64,000 bases of DNA from CAVVYJ01 sp963752495 (GTDB lineage Bacteria > Pseudomonadota > Gammaproteobacteria > Burkholderiales > Methylophilaceae), in the NCBI GenBank assembly GCA_963752495.1, contig CAVVYJ010000002.1, forward strand, positions 124,001 to 188,000. The letters run 5' to 3'. Below are positions 1 to 8,929 of the stretch, piece by piece. Numbering within the stretch: position 1 is the first letter of the stretch; each line of letters opens with the position of its first letter. The notes below the pieces were generated by a model, which was given only the letters and a program-made list of their open reading frames with translations, had not been told where the DNA came from and ran no database searches. The position numbers were made by a program, and so were the translations under genes.

Positions 1-1
1 T

Positions 2-496
2 AAACAAAGCCCAGATGCACGATACAAGTTTGATTACATTAAACTTAACTTACCAATAACAGGCGAGATTTTGAATAAAATAATTATGGCGCGTTTTGCC
101 CGCTATTTTGCGCTTATGTATCAAACGGGTATTCCCATTTTGCAGGCAATTAAAACTTGTGAGAATATCGTTGGCAATAAAGTAGTCGCAGATGCGTTAA
201 GTCGTGCTCATGCACAAATTAACGCTGGAGACAGCATGTCAGAGAGTTTTAAAAATGCGGGCTTGTTTCCACCACTGGTAGTGCGCATGATTAAAGTAGG
301 AGAGAATACTGGCGCTTTAGATAAGTCGTTGTTAAATATTAGCTATTTTTACGATAGGGATGTAAACGAATTGATGCAAAAAATGCTGAAGTTATTAGAG
401 CCTGCACTCACAGTAATTTTGGGTTTGATTTTAGCATTTATAATGGTTTCAGTTCTCGGCCCGGTTTATGATTCGTTCAGTAAAATGAAACTTTAA
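2..496 (+). CDS. GspF/PilC-family inner-membrane platform protein, C-terminal part
   Basis: This is the end of a type II secretion/type IV pilus assembly protein that sits in the inner membrane and couples the cytoplasmic ATPase to pseudopilin assembly. The frame is open from base 2, so the gene begins outside the window and the TTG at 71 is not the true start. The visible part carries the second GspF domain. It starts with the typical 'LPITGEI' and 'ARFARYFALMYQTGIPI' stretch, continues through 'MIKVGENTG', and ends with a hydrophobic membrane segment (VILGLILAFIMVSVLGPVY). It is followed after 16 bases by the next pilus gene in the same orientation, consistent with one operon. Whether it belongs to an MSHA-like, type IVa or type II system cannot be decided from this fragment. 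Confidence 0.85.
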   Translation, partial: KQSPDARYKFDYIKLNLPITGEILNKIIMARFARYFALMYQTGIPILQAIKTCENIVGNKVVADALSRAHAQINAGDSMSESFKNAGLFPPLVVRMIKVGENTGALDKSLLNISYFYDRDVNELMQKMLKLLEPALTVILGLILAFIMVSVLGPVYDSFSKMKL

Positions 497-512
497 AACA
501 AGCGAAACCGTA

Positions 513-2114
513 ATGTTTGCACAATCTAAAAAATTAATTTTATGTGCCACCAACAATAACCTGGTTGCTGGGTTGTGGCATGGCACAAAATTGCAATCGC
601 ATACAGTTTTTGCAAATCAAGATGAAGACCATACGGCATTCAGTGAATATCTTGCCCAGCATGAAAATACAAATATTTATCTAATTGTTGATGCGGTGGA
701 AGAAGATTACAAGTTAGAAAGTTTGCCCCATACAACTGGTAGCGCGCGACGCGAAATTGTAGATAGAAAGCTTAATCAATTTAATAGAAACAGCATCTAT
801 CGAACCGCGCATTTTATAAATCGCGCAACCGATAAACGTAAAGATGATAACTTTTTATTTGTAGCGCTGAGCAATTCGGACTTTTTGCAAAGCTGGATGG
901 ATGTGATTCAGGCCGCACATGCGCCGCTGGTGGGCGTGTATATCTTGCCGATGATTAGCCAGGTAATGGTGCGCCAAATGAAATTGATGGCGCCAAATAT
1001 TTTGTTATGTGAGCGCCTTACTTCTGGCTTGCGCCAAACGTTTTTGCATAATGGCCGATTACGTATGAGTCGTTTGGTGCCAATGGAAAATATAAAGCCC
1101 AATCAGCTCGCCTATTTTTATTTGGTAGAAATTGAGAAAACACGGCTATATTTGTTAAGCCAGCGTTTGATTGCAGGTGAAACAGCGCTACAAATGGTGC
1201 TACCAGCATTTGATAAATCGCACGAAGAGATTGCTAAAAGCATTAGTCAAGATCAGGGCTTTGAGTGTAAAACTGTTGATATACTGGCTTTTGCCAAAAA
1301 CAATCATATTGCGCAAGAAATTGTTACTGCACACCCAGAACTGCTACACATGCAACTGCTGGCAAATGGCAGCATACCTGATAACCTGGCGCCAGAGTCA
1401 TTAATTAAAACCCATAGTCTAAATACCATATGCCGCAATATAAATTTTGCGATAGGTGCTGTTTTTGCCGGTGGGGTTTTATTAGCGAGTTATTATTTAT
1501 GGTTAGGGCACAAGCAAGAAAATAAAATTGCAGAAGTTGCAGCCCAAACGCAACAGCAACTGCAGAAGTATGAGCAAGTTTCACAAAATTTCCCTATTAC
1601 ACCTATACCGAGCAACGAGTTAAAAGTGGCAGCCGAAATTGCGCAAACGATTAAAAATAATAATCAAACACCGCGTGAATTTATGCAGCTGCTAAGCAAA
1701 GCATGTGAGGATTCACCAGAAATTGCACTTAATAGAATACGCTGGGTTTTGAGCAACCAAGTAGATGTTAAAGACGAGGGTATTGAAAAACCTGATGCGC
1801 AGGCTGGCACGGTGACAACAAATGTTGCGACTAGTGATCCCACCAAATTGATGCAAATAGCTTTTGTAAATGCAGAAATTAAAGGATTTACCGGCGATTA
1901 TCGTGCAGCGCTAAGTAGTGTGAGTCGCTTGGCGAATCGCTTGCGTGAAAATAACCTAGTTGAGCAGGTCATTGTATTGCAAGAGCCTGTAAATGTGAGC
2001 TCGCTTGCCAATTTGCAAGGTAGCACCACCGATGAGGGCACGGCAGAACGTACCCCCGCAATATTTAAACTGAAGGTGGTTTTAAAGGCTGTTAATAATG
2101 GGGTAGCGCCATGA
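513..2114 (+). CDS. PilM/PilN- or GspL-like pilus assembly protein (533 aa)
   Basis: I do not recognise this protein confidently by sequence. It has a soluble N-terminal part of about 310 residues, one strong membrane segment (about residues 311-332, NFAIGAVFAGGVLLASYYLW), and then a coiled-coil-prone, Gln-rich periplasmic part. This matches the layout of GspL or a fused PilM-PilN: a cytoplasmic actin-like domain joined to a bitopic tail. Its place between a GspF-like platform gene and a PilO-like gene supports that role. Its stop overlaps the start of the next gene (ATGA, 2111-2114), which indicates translational coupling. No frameshift is evident. MSHA-type MshI is the main alternative. Confidence 0.55.
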   Translation: MFAQSKKLILCATNNNLVAGLWHGTKLQSHTVFANQDEDHTAFSEYLAQHENTNIYLIVDAVEEDYKLESLPHTTGSARREIVDRKLNQFNRNSIYRTAHFINRATDKRKDDNFLFVALSNSDFLQSWMDVIQAAHAPLVGVYILPMISQVMVRQMKLMAPNILLCERLTSGLRQTFLHNGRLRMSRLVPMENIKPNQLAYFYLVEIEKTRLYLLSQRLIAGETALQMVLPAFDKSHEEIAKSISQDQGFECKTVDILAFAKNNHIAQEIVTAHPELLHMQLLANGSIPDNLAPESLIKTHSLNTICRNINFAIGAVFAGGVLLASYYLWLGHKQENKIAEVAAQTQQQLQKYEQVSQNFPITPIPSNELKVAAEIAQTIKNNNQTPREFMQLLSKACEDSPEIALNRIRWVLSNQVDVKDEGIEKPDAQAGTVTTNVATSDPTKLMQIAFVNAEIKGFTGDYRAALSSVSRLANRLRENNLVEQVIVLQEPVNVSSLANLQGSTTDEGTAERTPAIFKLKVVLKAVNNGVAP

Positions 2115-2728
2115 AATTAACGCAACAAGATTGGCGCAAGTTACGCATGCCAATATTAGGGCTGGGTGCCGCCCTAGTAATCGTAGGTTTGCTGGTAAGC
2201 TTGGCAGATCAATATCAAACCAAATACGAAACTGCTTTACAGACACAACAAAACCTATTTAACCAAGCACAACAAAAGTTTCTTTCTTCGGGACAAGAGA
2301 AAGAGGCCATTATGCAATATTTGCCAATTTATAATGATTTATTGGAGACTGGATTTATTGGCGAAGAACGACGGATAGAGTGGATAGAGCGTTTACGTCA
2401 AATACACACACAACATAAATTGTTCAGTATTGATTACCAAATTGGACTACAAGAAAACTATAAGCCAACTTTTATACCGAATATGGGTAATTTTGTATTG
2501 CATCGTTCTATTATGAAACTCAATTTAGACATGCTACACGAAGGCGATATCTTAAGTCTGCTAGATGGCCTGCAAGAGCAAACCACACCTTTTATTGTGA
2601 GAGATTGTGAAATTTCGCGCCCGGTAGGAGCGGTTGTGAACTCTAAAAATATAGCGCCAAACTTAAGAGCGATATGTGAAATTGATTGGTTAACGCTGCG
2701 CGACCCCCAATTGACAGGAGCTTTATAG
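2111..2728 (+). CDS. PilO/GspM-like assembly protein (205 aa)
   Basis: A small bitopic inner-membrane protein. It has a short cytoplasmic start, one membrane helix at about residues 13-32 (MPILGLGAALVIVGLLVSLA), a coiled-coil-like segment (about 33-70, Gln/Lys rich), and then a periplasmic ferredoxin-like-sized domain. PilO and GspM proteins have this length and layout and bridge PilN/GspL to the outer-membrane part of the machine. It overlaps the upstream gene by four bases and its stop overlaps the GTG start of the next gene, so the three genes are probably translated together. The assignment rests on architecture and position, not on a signature motif. Confidence 0.55.
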   Translation: MKLTQQDWRKLRMPILGLGAALVIVGLLVSLADQYQTKYETALQTQQNLFNQAQQKFLSSGQEKEAIMQYLPIYNDLLETGFIGEERRIEWIERLRQIHTQHKLFSIDYQIGLQENYKPTFIPNMGNFVLHRSIMKLNLDMLHEGDILSLLDGLQEQTTPFIVRDCEISRPVGAVVNSKNIAPNLRAICEIDWLTLRDPQLTGAL

Positions 2729-3216
2729 TGAGAGTTTCGGCTTTGTTAATTTTAGTCGTTATGCAGCTTATTGGAGTAAGCGCGGCGGTGGCTGCAGAGC
2801 CAATTGGGCGTTTATTTACCACCCCTGCCGAGCGCAGCAATTTAGATTACTTAAGGCAGACAAAAAAAAATCTGCCTGTCGTTGTAAACACGCCAAACGA
2901 AGATATTGCGGAAGCCGCACCCGTGGCACTTCCTGATGCGATTAATCTGCAAGGTTATGTTAAACGCAGTGATGGCAAAAAAGGCACTGTTTGGGTAAAT
3001 GATAAAGCTTTGCAAGAAAACTCAGGTAACAAAGATGTTGTGGTGGGGAAATTGCCAACGGATGGCAATCGTGTGCCAATTAAATTGCCAGCAAATGGCA
3101 AACAACTCACCTTAAAGGCTGGTCAAGTGTACGACCCAGAAAATAACCGCGTGCGTGAGGCCAGAAGTCATGCCGCACAAGGCGATGCAGGACGAATTGG
3201 TGATGAAGTGCCTTAG
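2728..3216 (+). CDS. Secreted pilus-operon protein, PilP-like (162 aa)
   Basis: The start is taken as GTG 2728, which follows a good ribosome site (CAGGAGC, 2715-2721) and overlaps the previous stop (taGTG). This gives a clear signal peptide, with hydrophobic VSALLILVVMQLIGVSAAVA and cleavage near AVAAEP. The mature part is about 140 residues, with low complexity early and a beta-rich end containing 'VNDKALQEN' and 'LTLKAGQVYD'. That resembles small periplasmic proteins in pilus operons which help dock the secretin. PilP or a similar GspC/PilP fold is the most likely assignment. No lipobox is present. Confidence in the exact family is low. Confidence 0.45.
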   Translation: MRVSALLILVVMQLIGVSAAVAAEPIGRLFTTPAERSNLDYLRQTKKNLPVVVNTPNEDIAEAAPVALPDAINLQGYVKRSDGKKGTVWVNDKALQENSGNKDVVVGKLPTDGNRVPIKLPANGKQLTLKAGQVYDPENNRVREARSHAAQGDAGRIGDEVP

Positions 3217-4171
3217 ATATAAGGTCTCAAAGTATAGGCAGAACAGGCAGAACGGAGCCACATTAATTTTCTTGGTCTCAATATTGGCTTTGGTGCTTAC
3301 CGCGTATGCTCTACATTCATTAACAGGCAATGAATATAAAGTAGAAAGAGAGTTAGTTACAGCAAAAGCTTTGGCCGAGGCTAAAGCTGCACTGCTTGGT
3401 TGGTCAGTGCTACAAAACACCCCTGGTCGTTTGCCTTGTCCTGAAGATATAGCACTAATTGGTTTGGCAACTGAAGGGCAGGCATTATCAAGCTGTACAA
3501 GCCCAAATCCTGTAATAGGCCGCTTGCCTTGGCGTACATTAGGCATTGGAGATATTAGAGATGGTAATGGTGATAAATTATGGTATGTAATTTCTACTGG
3601 TTTTCGTACCTCACCTATAAATTCGAATACACTTGCTCAATTAACTCTAGATGGGATACCTAACAGCGCAGTAGCGATAATATTTTCTGCTGGTGTCCCT
3701 TTGCTGGCACAATCAAGACCAACGTCTATGGCTCCTCCAGCAGCTGTTATACATTATTTAGAGGGTTCAAATAATGATGGTAATAATACATTTGTGAGTA
3801 ATGGTATAGCAGGCTTTTATAATGACAGGTTAATCCCTGTGAGGCATTCAGAGCTATTTTCATTGGTGACAAAAAGAATACTTAGGGAATTGAGGGGCGA
3901 TAATGCTCAAGGCCTAGTTAAGTTTTATTTAGACCCTATGAATAGTATTTATCCTTACGCAGATGCGGATGCGGATGGCATAGCGGATAGTCCTGTCTTG
4001 TTAGGGACGCCTTCATATGAAGCAGGAACAAATAGCTTATTTTTTAATACTGGCACCAAAGCAACATTGCTTAGCAACGGGTGGTTTCCATTAACTACAT
4101 ATATGGTATCAGCAACTCAACAACAAGTAACTTTGACATTGAATGGTAAAACTTTAGTGGTGACCCCATGA
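3203..4171 (+). CDS. Pseudopilin-like protein without canonical Glu5 (322 aa)
   Basis: The start chosen is ATG 3203, with AGGA ten bases upstream; an earlier ATG at 3155 lies deep in the previous gene. The N-terminus has basic residues and then 'QNGATLIFLVSILALVLTAY', a pilin-like hydrophobic helix that lacks the usual Glu at mature position 5, as in PilX/GspK-type minor pseudopilins. Downstream lie 'ALLGWSVLQ', 'GRLPCPE' and 'GRLPWRTLG', motifs shared with the next gene, so the two are paralogues. The large globular C-terminal part has an Asp-rich 'DADADGIADSP' stretch that might bind calcium. It overlaps both neighbours by a few bases. It probably acts at the pilus tip as a minor pilin (inference). 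Confidence 0.6.
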   Translation: MKCLRYKVSKYRQNRQNGATLIFLVSILALVLTAYALHSLTGNEYKVERELVTAKALAEAKAALLGWSVLQNTPGRLPCPEDIALIGLATEGQALSSCTSPNPVIGRLPWRTLGIGDIRDGNGDKLWYVISTGFRTSPINSNTLAQLTLDGIPNSAVAIIFSAGVPLLAQSRPTSMAPPAAVIHYLEGSNNDGNNTFVSNGIAGFYNDRLIPVRHSELFSLVTKRILRELRGDNAQGLVKFYLDPMNSIYPYADADADGIADSPVLLGTPSYEAGTNSLFFNTGTKATLLSNGWFPLTTYMVSATQQQVTLTLNGKTLVVTP

Positions 4172-4833
4172 GTATAAACAATTTGCAAAATAAGGGATTT
4201 ACACTTGTCGAACTAGCAATAGTACTGGTAATAGTAGGTTTATTAGTATCCGCCTTTCTTACTCCCTTGTCCGCTCAGTTAGATCAGAGTAGAAATGCTA
4301 CAGCGCGCAGGGATTTACAGGAAATAAAGGAAGCACTGCTAGGTTTTGTTGTTGTAAATTCAAGACTACCTTGCCCAGATACGGATGGTAACGGTACAGA
4401 GGAGCCTTGTGCGAATACAAACGCAACTAGTTCTACAGGGGGAAATCTACCGTGGGCAGATTTAGGTTTGAAGTCATTAGACCCATGGGGAAGAACTTAT
4501 CAATACCGAGTAAACAATGCTTTTACTCCCGCAGTGCCACCATATTTCAATTTAACAACTTCTGGTCTAGGGGCTGGAGTTATACAAGTTTGTACAGATA
4601 ATATCTGTGCGATTAGAGAGGCAAGCAATGTACCAGTGTTGATATTCTCATTGGGCAAGAATGGGTCAATAATCCCTCCTGTTAGTGTAGATGAACAAGA
4701 AAATGCCGATGGTGATGGAACCTTCGTTAATCATGATTTTAGCGATGGAGCAAATACATTTGACGATTTGGTAGTGTGGATTTCAGGTAATGTAATTATG
4801 AATAGAATGGTTACAGTAGGTAAGTTGCCTTAA
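4168..4833 (+). CDS. Type IV pilin-like/pseudopilin protein (221 aa)
   Basis: A clear prepilin with an eight-residue basic leader ending in Lys-Gly, then mature 'FTLVELAIVLVIVGLLVSAF' with the conserved Glu5. It would be cut and N-methylated by prepilin peptidase. The globular part contains 'SRLPCPDTDGNGTEEPC', 'GGNLPWADLG' and 'DPWGRTYQYR', features seen in large pseudopilins and MSHA-type minor pilins, and it is paralogous to the upstream gene. It overlaps the upstream stop by four bases (ATGA) and its own stop shares a base with the next start (TAATG). It is the last recognisable pilus gene of the operon. Confidence 0.8.
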   Translation: MSINNLQNKGFTLVELAIVLVIVGLLVSAFLTPLSAQLDQSRNATARRDLQEIKEALLGFVVVNSRLPCPDTDGNGTEEPCANTNATSSTGGNLPWADLGLKSLDPWGRTYQYRVNNAFTPAVPPYFNLTTSGLGAGVIQVCTDNICAIREASNVPVLIFSLGKNGSIIPPVSVDEQENADGDGTFVNHDFSDGANTFDDLVVWISGNVIMNRMVTVGKLP

Positions 4834-5580
4834 TGAACGACAATCAGCTGTTACGTTACAGCCGTCATATTCTACTTCCGCAGATAGGTTACGAAGGCCA
4901 AGAAAAACTCAACCAAAGCCATGTTTTAATTGTTGGTGCTGGTGGCTTGGGTGCTCCGGTAGCCTTATATTTAGCGGCTTCTGGCGTTGGTAAATTGACG
5001 ATTTGCGATTTTGATAATGTCGATTTAACTAATTTGCAGCGGCAGATTATTCACACCACACAATCGGTAGGCATCAACAAAGCAGTTTCAGCAAAGCATA
5101 CTTTGCACGAGATTAATCCTGAAGTTGTTGTACAAACCATTGAGAAAAAATCAACAGAGGCGGAATTTAGCGAGCTAGTAAAAAATGCGGATGTGGTGAT
5201 TGATTGTAGTGATAATTTTGCGACACGTTATGCGTTAAACCGTATATGTTTTGCGCTAAAAAAACCGCTAGTATCGGGTGCTGCAGTGCGTTTTGAAGGA
5301 CAGATTACGGTATTTGATTTTCGTCAATGAGGCTAGCCCATGTTACCACTGTTTATTTCCAGACGCAGGGGAAGATCAAGAAATGCGCTGTGCCGAAAAT
5401 GGCGTTTTTTCACCGTTAGTTGGCATGATAGGCACTACACAAGCGGCAGAAGCACTGAAGTTATTGATGGGAATTGGCGATAGCTTGCAGGGCCGTTTGT
5501 TGTTATTGGATGCGTTAAGTATGGAATGGCGCACCATAAAATTGGCGCGCGATCCTGCATGTTTAGTCTGCGGTAGCTGA
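4833..5580 (+). CDS. HesA/MoeB/ThiF family sulfur-carrier adenylyltransferase (frameshifted)
   Basis: This enzyme adenylates the C-terminal glycine of a ubiquitin-like sulfur carrier (MoaD or ThiS) for molybdopterin or thiamine synthesis. The N-terminal piece (4833-5330) shows the nucleotide site 'GAGGLGAPVALYLAASGVG' and 'DFDNVDLTNLQRQ', then 'DCSDNFATRY'. The second piece (about 5325-5580) continues in another frame with zinc ligands 'CYHCLFP' and 'CLVCG'. A one-base shift near 5325 (within TTTTCGTCAATGAG) separates them. Joined, the protein is about 249 residues, the normal family length. It follows the pilin gene with a one-base overlap but is functionally unrelated. MoeB versus ThiF cannot be resolved. 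The nearby molybdoenzyme NasA would need MoeB activity. Confidence 0.85.
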
Positions 5581-5597
5581 TTTAATTTAATGACTGA

Positions 5598-6440
5598 CTA
5601 TTTTCCGCCGATTAGATTTTTAACTGCGCCCACCAAATCACCTGGCAATACCACTACCTTACTATTACTAGAGTCGGAAAGTTTTTGCATTGCGGTAATG
5701 TAGCGGTCACCTAGCAAGAATGTAGCTGAGCTGTTATTTTCTTTAACGGCTTCCGAGATAAATTTAATCGATTCTGCAGAGGCTTTTGCTGCGACCATCT
5801 GTGCTTCTGCATCCTTGCGAGCGGCCTCTAATCTTGCTTCTGCGTTTAAAATCAGCGATTGTTTTTCACCTTCCGCACGTGTTACCACAGCTACGCGCTC
5901 ACGCTCTGCACTGGCTTGTTGCTCCATGGCATGCTGCATATTGGCAGATGGCTTAATATCCTGAATCTCGACCGATTTAACGGTTAAACCCCAATCTAGT
6001 GCTTCATCGGCAATTGCAGCTTTCAGTTCGGCTTTAATACGGTCGCGTGAGGTAAGTGCATGGTTTAAATCCATGCCACCGATAATTGATCGCAAATTGG
6101 TTTGTACCATATTGCGCATGGCTTCGCGAAAATTCTCGATACCATAGACAGCACGCTCAATATTGGAAACTTTAATAAATGCCACAGCATTAGCCAAAAT
6201 CACTGCATTATCAGCTGTAATCACTTCTTGCTCGGGAATTTCCAAAATAATATCTTTTGTGGTGACTTTATAACTCACATGGCTAAAAACTGGGTTGATG
6301 ATATGAAGCCCAGGTGAAAGCACGCCTGCAAATTTACCCAGACGCTCCACGACCCACTCCTCACCTTGTGGCACGATACGCACACCCTTGAATATGGCAA
6401 TGACAGCTAAGAATATTAGTACTAAGCTAAATGTGGTCAT
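5598..6440 (-). CDS. qmcA: SPFH/band 7 membrane protein, QmcA/stomatin-like (280 aa)
   Basis: An N-terminal membrane hairpin (TFSLVLIFLAVIAIFKGVRI) precedes a band 7/SPFH domain with 'PQGEEWVVERLGKF', 'PGLHIINPV' and 'MDLNHALTSRDRI'. It is followed by an Ala/Glu-rich coiled coil ('EQQASAERERVAVVTRAEGEK') that drives oligomerisation. These proteins form large rings in membrane microdomains and often modulate the FtsH protease. The start ATG 6440 has AGGA a few bases upstream. It is the second gene of a two-gene unit with the NfeD-like gene upstream (gap 32 bases), the standard partnership for this family. Length is normal and no break is seen. Confidence 0.9.
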   Translation of the reverse strand: MTTFSLVLIFLAVIAIFKGVRIVPQGEEWVVERLGKFAGVLSPGLHIINPVFSHVSYKVTTKDIILEIPEQEVITADNAVILANAVAFIKVSNIERAVYGIENFREAMRNMVQTNLRSIIGGMDLNHALTSRDRIKAELKAAIADEALDWGLTVKSVEIQDIKPSANMQHAMEQQASAERERVAVVTRAEGEKQSLILNAEARLEAARKDAEAQMVAAKASAESIKFISEAVKENNSSATFLLGDRYITAMQKLSDSSNSKVVVLPGDLVGAVKNLIGGK

Positions 6441-6472
6441 GATGTTTTTTCCTAAATTTAGAGATAAAGTTT

Positions 6473-6916
6473 TTAAAGTGATTCAATTCTAAGCATGTTG
6501 CCCTCAACCGCAACCACTCGGGCTTCAGCACCTTTTGCTATAGACTGGTTTGAAATCGCAGCCCACTCGCGCGCGCCCATTAAGCCTTGGGTAAAGCGAA
6601 TTTTGCCACTTTGGTTTGGTCCACAAGCCTCAAATACCGTGCCGGTACGGCCGATTTCCTCGCCTTGTGCCTGACCAACTCGTGAATGTGTTTCAGTTTT
6701 TTTGTAATTGAGTCGCCATATAGCGAGTGAGCTAAACGAGAGTAATGCAAACATGGCAAATTGTATGGCATAAGGCATATTAGGAAACATCCAAATAGCA
6801 ACAGCAACGCACAAAGCTGATATGCCAAACCAGAGTATATAAAATGTGCCTGTAGCCATTTCAGCCGCCAGCAGAACCAAGCCCAGCGCACCCCAAATCC
6901 ACATTGCCTCTACCAT
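6473..6916 (-). CDS. NfeD-family membrane protein (147 aa)
   Basis: A short NfeD-like protein. It has three predicted membrane segments in the first 75 residues (WIWGALGLVLLAAEM; ILWFGISALCVAVAIWMF; IQFAMFALLSFSSLAIW) and then an OB-fold-like C-terminal domain of about 70 residues containing 'GRTGTVFEACGP' and 'GARVVAVEGN'-type strands. NfeD proteins scaffold their SPFH partners, and the partner gene lies directly downstream. The ATG at 6904 is a possible alternative start. It is transcribed divergently from the photolyase-like gene; the 187 bases between them hold no other gene I can see. Confidence 0.85.
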   Translation of the reverse strand: MVEAMWIWGALGLVLLAAEMATGTFYILWFGISALCVAVAIWMFPNMPYAIQFAMFALLSFSSLAIWRLNYKKTETHSRVGQAQGEEIGRTGTVFEACGPNQSGKIRFTQGLMGAREWAAISNQSIAKGAEARVVAVEGNMLRIESL

Positions 6917-7103
6917 AACGCACCCTTTTTATATTTAAAACACGAGATATCTTAGCATTAATTACCTATCTTAAACAAATATACAACACATTGTGATAAG
7001 TGATTGTTTGTAAATGAGTTATGCTATGCATCGTTAGCTTGCCCAAATAAACCTATTGGGGGTAAACTAGTACCAAAACCTAGCATGATAAAAATACATC
7101 TTA

Positions 7104-8342
7104 ATGGCACACTCTCATAAACTCACCATCCCGTCAGACCGCTCAGAGCGCTTGCAATATATGCGGCGTATGTTTCCTCAGGCGATAGGCGTTTCCTTGT
7201 CTGAAGAGTGGCGAGGCGGTAGACATGAGGCAATGAAGCGCCTCAACAGTATCGATATTGATGCTTATAACCGTAATCGGCAGTTTTTAAATGGCTCGGT
7301 GACTAAGCTTTCCCCCTATTTTCGCTATGGATGCATAAGCTTAAAAGAAGCTTTGGACTCAGCGCACACGCGATTTGGTGCAAAAGCAGAGAAGTTTGTG
7401 AATGAGCTCGCCTGGCGCGATTATTGGCGCCGTGTTTGGTACGAGCAGGGCGATAAAATTTTTAGCGATATTGAAGTGGCCAAAGTGCCGTTAGGCGATA
7501 ATTTGATGCCAGATTTTATCCGTCAGGGCATTACAGGTTTGCCATGCATGGATGGATTTATTCGTGATTTAACGCAGACTGGCTATGTGCATAATCATGC
7601 GCGTAAATGGTTCGCATCATATTTAGTCCATTGGCTAAAAGTAGATTGGCGTGAAGCAGCCGATTGGTATGAAAACTATTTATTGGATGGCGATAAGGCA
7701 TCTAATCATTTGTCATGGCAGTGGATAGCCTCACTTTTTAGCTCAAAACCCTATTTTTTTAATAAAGAAAACTTGGCGCGCCACACGGGTGAAAAATATT
7801 GTGCAACCTGCAAAATCAACTGTCCGTTTGATGCGAGTATGGAAGTGCTTGAAGCGAAATTATTTGCTGAGGCGCCAATAAAACCAGCTAAGGTGCATCG
7901 AGTAAATATGCCATCAAGGGAGCCGTTCTCACCTCATAAGGCAGTTGCTGTTTTTGTGCATGATGAAATGCTTTCGGCAGCGCATCCTTTATTGCGTAAG
8001 CCTATGGCCAAAATTTTTGTGTTTGATGACAATCTGCACGCCAAGTGGCCGATTAAGCGTCTGCAATTTGTAGCGGATTGCTTGAGTGAGTTGCAAGATG
8101 TGGAAATATGGCTGGGTGATACACGTGCAATTTTAAAAGAGCGTGGCGTTGGGCAAATCATTACACAAAACACGCCAAACCTCCAATTAAAAGCTTTGCT
8201 AGAGCCTTTTCAAACTACATGGCAACCAGAGATACCATTTACAGAAACAGAAATTAGCGAGCAGCGGCTTAAACGTTTTTCACGTTACTGGGATAAAGTC
8301 GGGACAGAGTTGTTTGGAGAGAACGTTGAGCGGCAACCTTAA
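7104..8342 (+). CDS. Photolyase/cryptochrome-like flavoprotein with swapped domain order (412 aa)
   Basis: Residues about 35-250 match the FAD-binding helical domain of DNA photolyases and cryptochromes: 'WRGGRHEAMKRL', 'KLSPYFRYGCIS', 'FVNELAWRDYWRR', 'GLPCMDGFIRDLTQTG', 'HNHARKWFASYLVHW' and 'NHLSWQWIASLFSSKPYFFN'. Photolyases normally have an alpha/beta antenna domain before this. Here it is missing from the N-terminus. Instead residues about 280-370 look like an antenna Rossmann domain placed after the FAD domain ('KIFVFDDNLHAKWPIKRLQF', 'VEIWLGDTRAILK', 'GVGQIITQN'). Between them is a Cys cluster C233-x2-C236-x3-C240 that could hold metal or an Fe-S cluster. Expected role: light-dependent repair or light sensing. 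No ribosome site is obvious before the ATG. Confidence 0.75.
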   Translation: MAHSHKLTIPSDRSERLQYMRRMFPQAIGVSLSEEWRGGRHEAMKRLNSIDIDAYNRNRQFLNGSVTKLSPYFRYGCISLKEALDSAHTRFGAKAEKFVNELAWRDYWRRVWYEQGDKIFSDIEVAKVPLGDNLMPDFIRQGITGLPCMDGFIRDLTQTGYVHNHARKWFASYLVHWLKVDWREAADWYENYLLDGDKASNHLSWQWIASLFSSKPYFFNKENLARHTGEKYCATCKINCPFDASMEVLEAKLFAEAPIKPAKVHRVNMPSREPFSPHKAVAVFVHDEMLSAAHPLLRKPMAKIFVFDDNLHAKWPIKRLQFVADCLSELQDVEIWLGDTRAILKERGVGQIITQNTPNLQLKALLEPFQTTWQPEIPFTETEISEQRLKRFSRYWDKVGTELFGENVERQP

Positions 8343-8360
8343 TTCATAAGGGGATATATC

Positions 8361-8921
8361 TTGATTTTTTTAATTATTGTAGCGCTGGTTGCAGTTTATT
8401 TGGTCATAGCATATAACAGCTTGGTGGGTGTTAAAAATAACGTTACAAAGGCTTGGGCAAATATTGATGTACTACTAAAACAGCGCCATGATGAACTGCC
8501 AAAGCTGGTGGATACTTGCAAGCAATACATGAAATATGAGCAAGAAACACTGGATAAAGTCATCAAAGCGCGCTCACAGGTTTATGCTGCGGGCGAATCA
8601 CAAGATGCCGTTGCTTTGGGTACAGCTGAGGGCGCGTTAATAAATAGCCTTGGCAAATTGTTCGCGCTGGCCGAATCTTATCCAGAATTAAAAGCCAATG
8701 AGCAGTTTTTGCATTTGCAATCGCGCATTAGCGGTTTAGAAAACGCGCTGGCTGATAGGCGTGAATTTTATAACGAGAGTGTGAATATTAATAACGTACG
8801 CATCGCGCAGTTTCCCGACTTAATCATTGCTCGTTTGTTTAATTTTAAAGCGTTCGATTTGCTGAAATTCGCTGCAGAGGAACTTACCGACGTCGATGTC
8901 AACCAGCGTTTTAAGGCTTAA
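8361..8921 (+). CDS. LemA family protein (186 aa)
   Basis: A typical LemA protein with an N-terminal membrane anchor (LIFLIIVALVAVYLVIAYNSL) followed directly by the hallmark 'YNSLVGVKNNVTKAWANIDV', 'LLKQRHDELPKLVDTCKQYM' and 'LENALADRREFYN'. The start is a TTG at 8361 preceded by AAGGGGATA. LemA proteins have a helical extracytoplasmic domain of unknown biochemical role. They are regularly encoded beside a GIDE/E3-like membrane protein, as here (next gene starts nine bases on). No break is seen. Confidence 0.92.
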   Translation: MIFLIIVALVAVYLVIAYNSLVGVKNNVTKAWANIDVLLKQRHDELPKLVDTCKQYMKYEQETLDKVIKARSQVYAAGESQDAVALGTAEGALINSLGKLFALAESYPELKANEQFLHLQSRISGLENALADRREFYNESVNINNVRIAQFPDLIIARLFNFKAFDLLKFAAEELTDVDVNQRFKA

Positions 8922-8929
8922 AACTATTT

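Noticed and set aside
7021..7103. A promoter for the photolyase-like gene
   Set aside because: The region is AT-rich, but I could not identify a -35/-10 pair or operator I would stand behind.
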